Positions 60,516 through 64,000 of a DNA stretch of 64,000 nucleotides are shown piece by piece. A model generated the notes under the pieces. That model saw nothing but the letters and a program-made list of their open reading frames with translations, was not told the DNA's origin and ran no database searches. Source of the stretch: Euglena gracilis (Eukaryota; Euglenida; Euglenophyceae; Euglenales). The translations under genes were made by a program, and so were the position numbers. Numbering within the stretch: the first letter of the stretch is position 1; every line of letters starts with the position of its first letter. The stretch covers positions 22,218,761-22,282,760 of the forward strand of contig CP154957.1 in the NCBI GenBank assembly GCA_039621445.1, in the 5' to 3' direction.

Positions 60516-62311
60516 AAACTTATGGGGGGGGTCCATTTCATGGATTTTTTGCTCGGACCGGCCAGGGAGGGTCTTATTTTTTGGGGGTCTTATTTTTGAG
60601 GGGGGGGGTTACACACCAGGCACTGTTCGGCGCCGTCCAAGATGGGAGGGGTTGAGAACCGGAAGCGGACAATTCCTATCTCTCAGGGGAGGATGGACAG
60701 GATAAGCTTGGTTTGAAACAGAGTTGGGGTTGGGATTTGGGCGAACATGGGCCGCGTCTCAACCGAATTTTCGGCGCTGGTTTGCCCGCAATACAGAAAA
60801 GGCAGAAATATCATGGAAAAAAGGAAATTGCAAAATTGGCAAGTCAGACAATGAAGCGATAAAGAAAATAAGTTGTGAGACTGCAAAAGAAAATGGCAGA
60901 ACGTGATCGAAGGTGCTAAAAGCACACGCACGGAGGAGATGTGGGCTGCCGTCCTCTACCGCGGGCAGTCCATCAAAAAGGCAAGCGTGCACTGCGGGGC
61001 AGAGTGACGTCCACGGGGGCAGGGGGGCGAGTGGCCAGCAGGGCAGCCTCGCAAGGCAAGGGCCCGGGCCTCCTCCGCCGGGGGTGGCCTGGGTGGCCTG
61101 GGGAGGCCACGACGGCCCCGGGCCACGCCACCCGCTGCTGGCCGGCGGCTCCGCCAAAAAGGGAGGTCGGCACAGGCTGGCGTCCCCCAGGGTGGGGGGG
61201 GGGGGGGGGCCGGTTTCGGTGCCCGTCACGGGGTGAAACCCCCTCCACAGACCGGACCCCTCCGGAGGTTTCCAGCAACGGACCCGTCCCCAAAAAGGAC
61301 GAGGTCGAAGCTTGAGGGTTCTGAAGGCTCAAAATCGGGGCCAAAAAATGCCCCCATAGATCCGTCCCTCTCCTGGGGAGTTATGGCAAAATCTGAGAGT
61401 GCACCAGGTGCTCACTCGGGGGTGATCGGGTCGGCCACGCCTTCAAATCCAGCCTGGTTCAGCAGTGCCACGGGGGAGGCGCCCGCGGCAGCACTGGGGC
61501 CCGTTTGGGCGGAGGGGAGGCAACCATGTTGTTGTGTGTGGGCAGGAGGGAAGGCAAACGTCGCGATAGCAGCGACCACGCCGTCGGGGGTGTCCAACCT
61601 CTCATCAGTCCGGAATGTCGAAACAGCAAATGCACACGCGTACATACATGCACACATGCACACAGCATGGGTGACCCACAAGCTGAAGAATAGACATGGC
61701 ACTGTGACGCAGTCATCGCAAATCCCTGCGACGGTTGCCACGTTGGGAATGGGAAAGCATCACGTCCAATCGCCAACGTAATCCTTCAAGGTGAAGCCAA
61801 CCAGAAGCGACAAGTTCCAAACGAGAAATTTCTTTTCTGGAGCAAAAAAAAAAGCACTCTGAGCCAGAACTAAATTGAATGTGTTTGTGCCCTGCCTGTG
61901 CGTGCAGAAAAATGTTTGCATTGCAGCTGTCAGTTTACCCGCGTGTCAAAGAAGAACTCTGGGTTCAATAGGAAGGAGAGCGTTCATCGGACAGAGTTGT
62001 CCTCAAAAGGCAATGTTTCCACTTACAGTTGTGGTTCTAACAAGGGGTGAGGGTTGTGGCCTGGGTCTTTGGGTGGGTTCTTGAATGCATGGTACATATG
62101 TGTGTAAGGTGTGGGCGGAGGGAGGGTGCTTGAATTGTTTCATTATGAGACATTTTTGCCTTTTGAATAGAACCCGCCACAGCACAGTCCAAGTAAATCG
62201 GAAAACAAAATGAACGATATGAAAATTATCCTAACAAAGAGCATTGTTTCTGAGCATATTTCATACTTACACTTATTAAGAATCTACTTCCTTTGAATGG
62301 TGGTGCTCACA
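60516..62311. other. No gene recognised; mixed non-coding sequence
   Basis: Begins with GGGTCTTATTTTT repeated twice (about 60,570-60,598) and a G-run, then unique-looking sequence. A GC-rich part (60,950-61,270) gives Gly/Pro/Arg frames on both strands without a known domain. A frame at 61,233-61,781 (+) of 182 codons has no recognisable feature. CACACG/CATACATGCACA simple repeats lie near 61,635-61,665. Confidence 0.4.
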
Positions 62312-62390
62312 CTGACAGTGACATTGACAGTGAAACGGACTGAAATGAATTGACAGTGACAGTGACAGTGACAACTGACTGGCACTGACT
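62312..62390 (+). repeat. TGACAG/TGACAGTGACAG short tandem repeat
   Basis: Irregular array built on TGACAG and ACTGAC, about 80 bp. Confidence 0.7.
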
Positions 62391-62742
62391 CACTACCACT
62401 CAACCAGGTTTTGTGCAGTGCTGAGCTCTTTACGTGTGCGATGGTGCCATGCTGCAACAGGTGTTTGGGGCGTGTGACAGCCAGTGCAGCCTAGACCTGG
62501 CCAGCCCAGCCTGGCGGCCCGGCACAGCCCAGCCCAGCCTGGCGGCCCGGCACGGAACGTTTTGACCCGGAAATGACCCAAAATGCATGGGTTTCGAGCC
62601 AAAAACAGGGGGCCAGGGGGTCGAAAAAAAGGCATTTTCGGCTCGAAAACAGTTTTTCTGGGGCCGGATTTTTTTCGATCTTTTGATCGAAAAATGGCCG
62701 AAAACGGCTAAGTCAAAACAAGCCAAAACTGTACAAAATGGC

Positions 62743-63144
62743 CAAAATTGGCCGAAAAATAGCCGTAACTTGAGCTAGGCGGGGCGTTGCGGGGAAACTA
62801 AAATACCATTTGATAGGGCATTGTAAAGGTTTCAATTTAGGTCGCCGCAGATTCCCTTTGATTTTGCTTCGCATCCGAGGAATTATGGAAACATCGATTT
62901 TTCAACCCCGAAAACAGCCCCAAAAATGGCTCCAGAAATGGGTCAAAATTGGCCGAAAAATGGCCGTAACTCGGGCTACATCAAGAGTTGGGGGAAAAGT
63001 AAACCATGGTTGGATAAGCATTCCAAGGGTTTCATTTTTGCTCTCCGGCCATTCCCTTTGACTTTGCTTCGTTGTCGATATTTTGGAAAAATTGTTTTTT
63101 TTGTTGAAAAAGACCAAAAAAAAAATACCACCCCAAAATGGCCG
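62743..63144 (+). repeat. Two-unit 201-bp tandem repeat
   Basis: CAAAATTGGCCGAAAAAT at 62743 recurs at 62944 with one change, followed in both by GCCGTAACT, a GGG-rich stretch, AGGGTTTC or AGGTTTCA, CATTCCCTTTGA and TTTGCTTCG. The units are diverged. The phrase AAAATGGCC also occurs nearby at 62,690-62,740, so older units may lie on the left. Confidence 0.75.
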
Positions 63145-63629
63145 TTTTGGGTCACAAAAGTGGAACACAGGCCAGGTGTGTCGGCGAACGGGGGGATGAT
63201 GGAGGGCCTCCGTAGCTGCATTTAATATGTGAGACACTTCCGGAGATAATATCGATTCTTGACCGAAAATCTCAGCAAAATGGCAGAGTCGAAACTGGGG
63301 CGGGAGGGGGGGGGGGACACACACAATTCTCAGAACTGTCCTTCTTAGACCAAAAACTCCTATTGTCTAAGCCCAAATTGGACACCTAATCACTTGACTC
63401 ATTGATTGACATCACAAGAAGGGGGGGGAACTGAAAAATAGTGGTGGAAAACGAAGTTTGCGCTTTGTCGTGATGAGTACGCAGTGCCCTAAAAAAAATT
63501 TATAAGAAAAATCGTGATTGAACCCCGATTTTGGCTTAAAAACGTTACCCAAATTCACGGGCTTCCCCACAGTAGCCTAGCGGTTCCTAACGAGATCCCT
63601 ATCGGCCAAAAATCTCGTTTTTAGCATTC
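63145..63629. other. No gene recognised
   Basis: AT-rich sequence with G-runs at 63,306-63,315 and 63,421-63,428. No protein-like frame and no repeat with other parts of the window noticed. Confidence 0.4.
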
Positions 63630-63764
63630 ACTAGTGAACTTTGGGCATTCACTAGTGCGCTATAGCGCACTAGTGAATGGCCACTTTTGATCACTAGTCC
63701 CAAGTGTGCTCTTTTGATCACTAGTCCTAGTGAACATATCACTAGTGCGCAAATGTTCACTAGT
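63630..63764 (+). repeat. Cluster of seven ACTAGT sites around a perfect 34-bp palindrome
   Basis: ACTAGT occurs at 63630, 63651, 63669, 63693, 63720, 63741 and 63759. Most are part of TCACTAGTG or CACTAGTG. Positions 63646-63679 form a perfect inverted repeat without spacer: CATTCACTAGTGCGCTA followed by its complement. Spacings between sites are 21, 18, 24, 27, 21 and 18. Confidence 0.85.
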
Positions 63765-63824
63765 GATTGGAATCCGAATTTTTTTATGTTTTTTTACCCT
63801 CCAATCTTTTTCCCTCACAGTCCA

Positions 63825-63914
63825 ATGAAGCGTTTTGCCAACATGATGGAAGCTCAGATGCCCCGCCCCCCTAGCGCAGATGATTTTTTGACTGTTTTAC
63901 GTGGTGCTGGGTAG
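63825..63914 (+). CDS. Small possible exon after a splice-acceptor-like tract
   Basis: A pyrimidine-rich stretch (63,786-63,818) ends in CACAG at 63820, followed five bases later by ATG and a 29-codon frame MKRFANMMEAQMPRPPSADD ending in TAG. It could be an exon of a gene or element that continues to the right. Nothing homologous is recognised. Confidence 0.25.
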   Translation: MKRFANMMEAQMPRPPSADDFLTVLRGAG

Positions 63915-64000
63915 TAGTGCCCTTTTGGGCCCTTTTGGGCTCCCTCCCCACCGGTGGTGAAAATGAAGACCTAGGCCCCAAGAACCATGCTGCGTTGAAA

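Noticed and set aside
60941-61315. Host gene exon in GC-rich sequence
   Set aside because: Frames on both strands are equally open, Gly/Pro/Arg-rich, with no domain and no consistent splice signals.

Overview
This window looks like a retrotransposon-dense stretch of a eukaryotic nuclear genome. Nearly everything from about 0.8 to 60.5 kb can be assigned to Ty3/gypsy LTR elements with chromodomain integrases, or to DIRS-like tyrosine-recombinase (YR) elements. I see no convincing host gene, rRNA or tRNA gene. The primer-binding sites (TGGTAGCAGAGG and variants) fit an initiator-Met tRNA of the type found in algae, protists and animals rather than the usual seed-plant form. Together with DIRS elements and methyltransferase-bearing Ty3 elements this suggests an alga or protist, but I cannot name the species.

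Four main families are present, here called A, B, C and D. A is a Ty3 element: truncated copies lie at 1.2-3.07 kb (-) and 5.14-6.51 kb (+), an integrase fragment at 59.9-60.5 kb (+), and an LTR-to-LTR 16.5-kb copy at 33,570-50,113 (+). B is a Ty3 element on the minus strand, with LTRs at 6,507-7,176 and 30,474-31,137. C is a Ty3 element (17,182-28,706, +) nested inside the gag gene of B. D is a DIRS-like family with fragments at 3.07-5.14 kb and 31.4-33.6 plus 50.1-50.5 kb, and two nearly complete copies tail-to-tail at 50,497-54,698 (+) and 55,712-59,888 (-). Two 440-bp inverted-repeat mini-elements lie between those two copies.

The stacking gives insertion order. A copies sit inside DIRS sequence, B abuts truncated A gag, C sits in B gag, and one DIRS sits in the YR gene of another. 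From 60.5 to 64 kb there is non-coding sequence with short repeats, a 201-bp tandem repeat and a cluster of seven ACTAGT sites around a perfect 34-bp palindrome.

The Ty3 elements carry the expected set: gag, nucleocapsid, aspartic protease, reverse transcriptase, RNase H, integrase and chromodomain. In B and C, pol also contains both a C5-cytosine-methyltransferase-like domain and a phage-Dam-like N6-adenine-methyltransferase domain upstream of protease, in opposite order in the two families. The Dam-like domain also occurs in A (before RT) and in D (between RNase H and YR). The long A copy has about 6.5 kb between its chromodomain and 3' LTR, carrying further unrecognised ORFs, one with a weak methyltransferase-like motif. 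Most copies carry frameshifts or stops. In-frame interruptions in A, B and C are mostly UAG, which deserves a look for recoding or CHG-type deamination.
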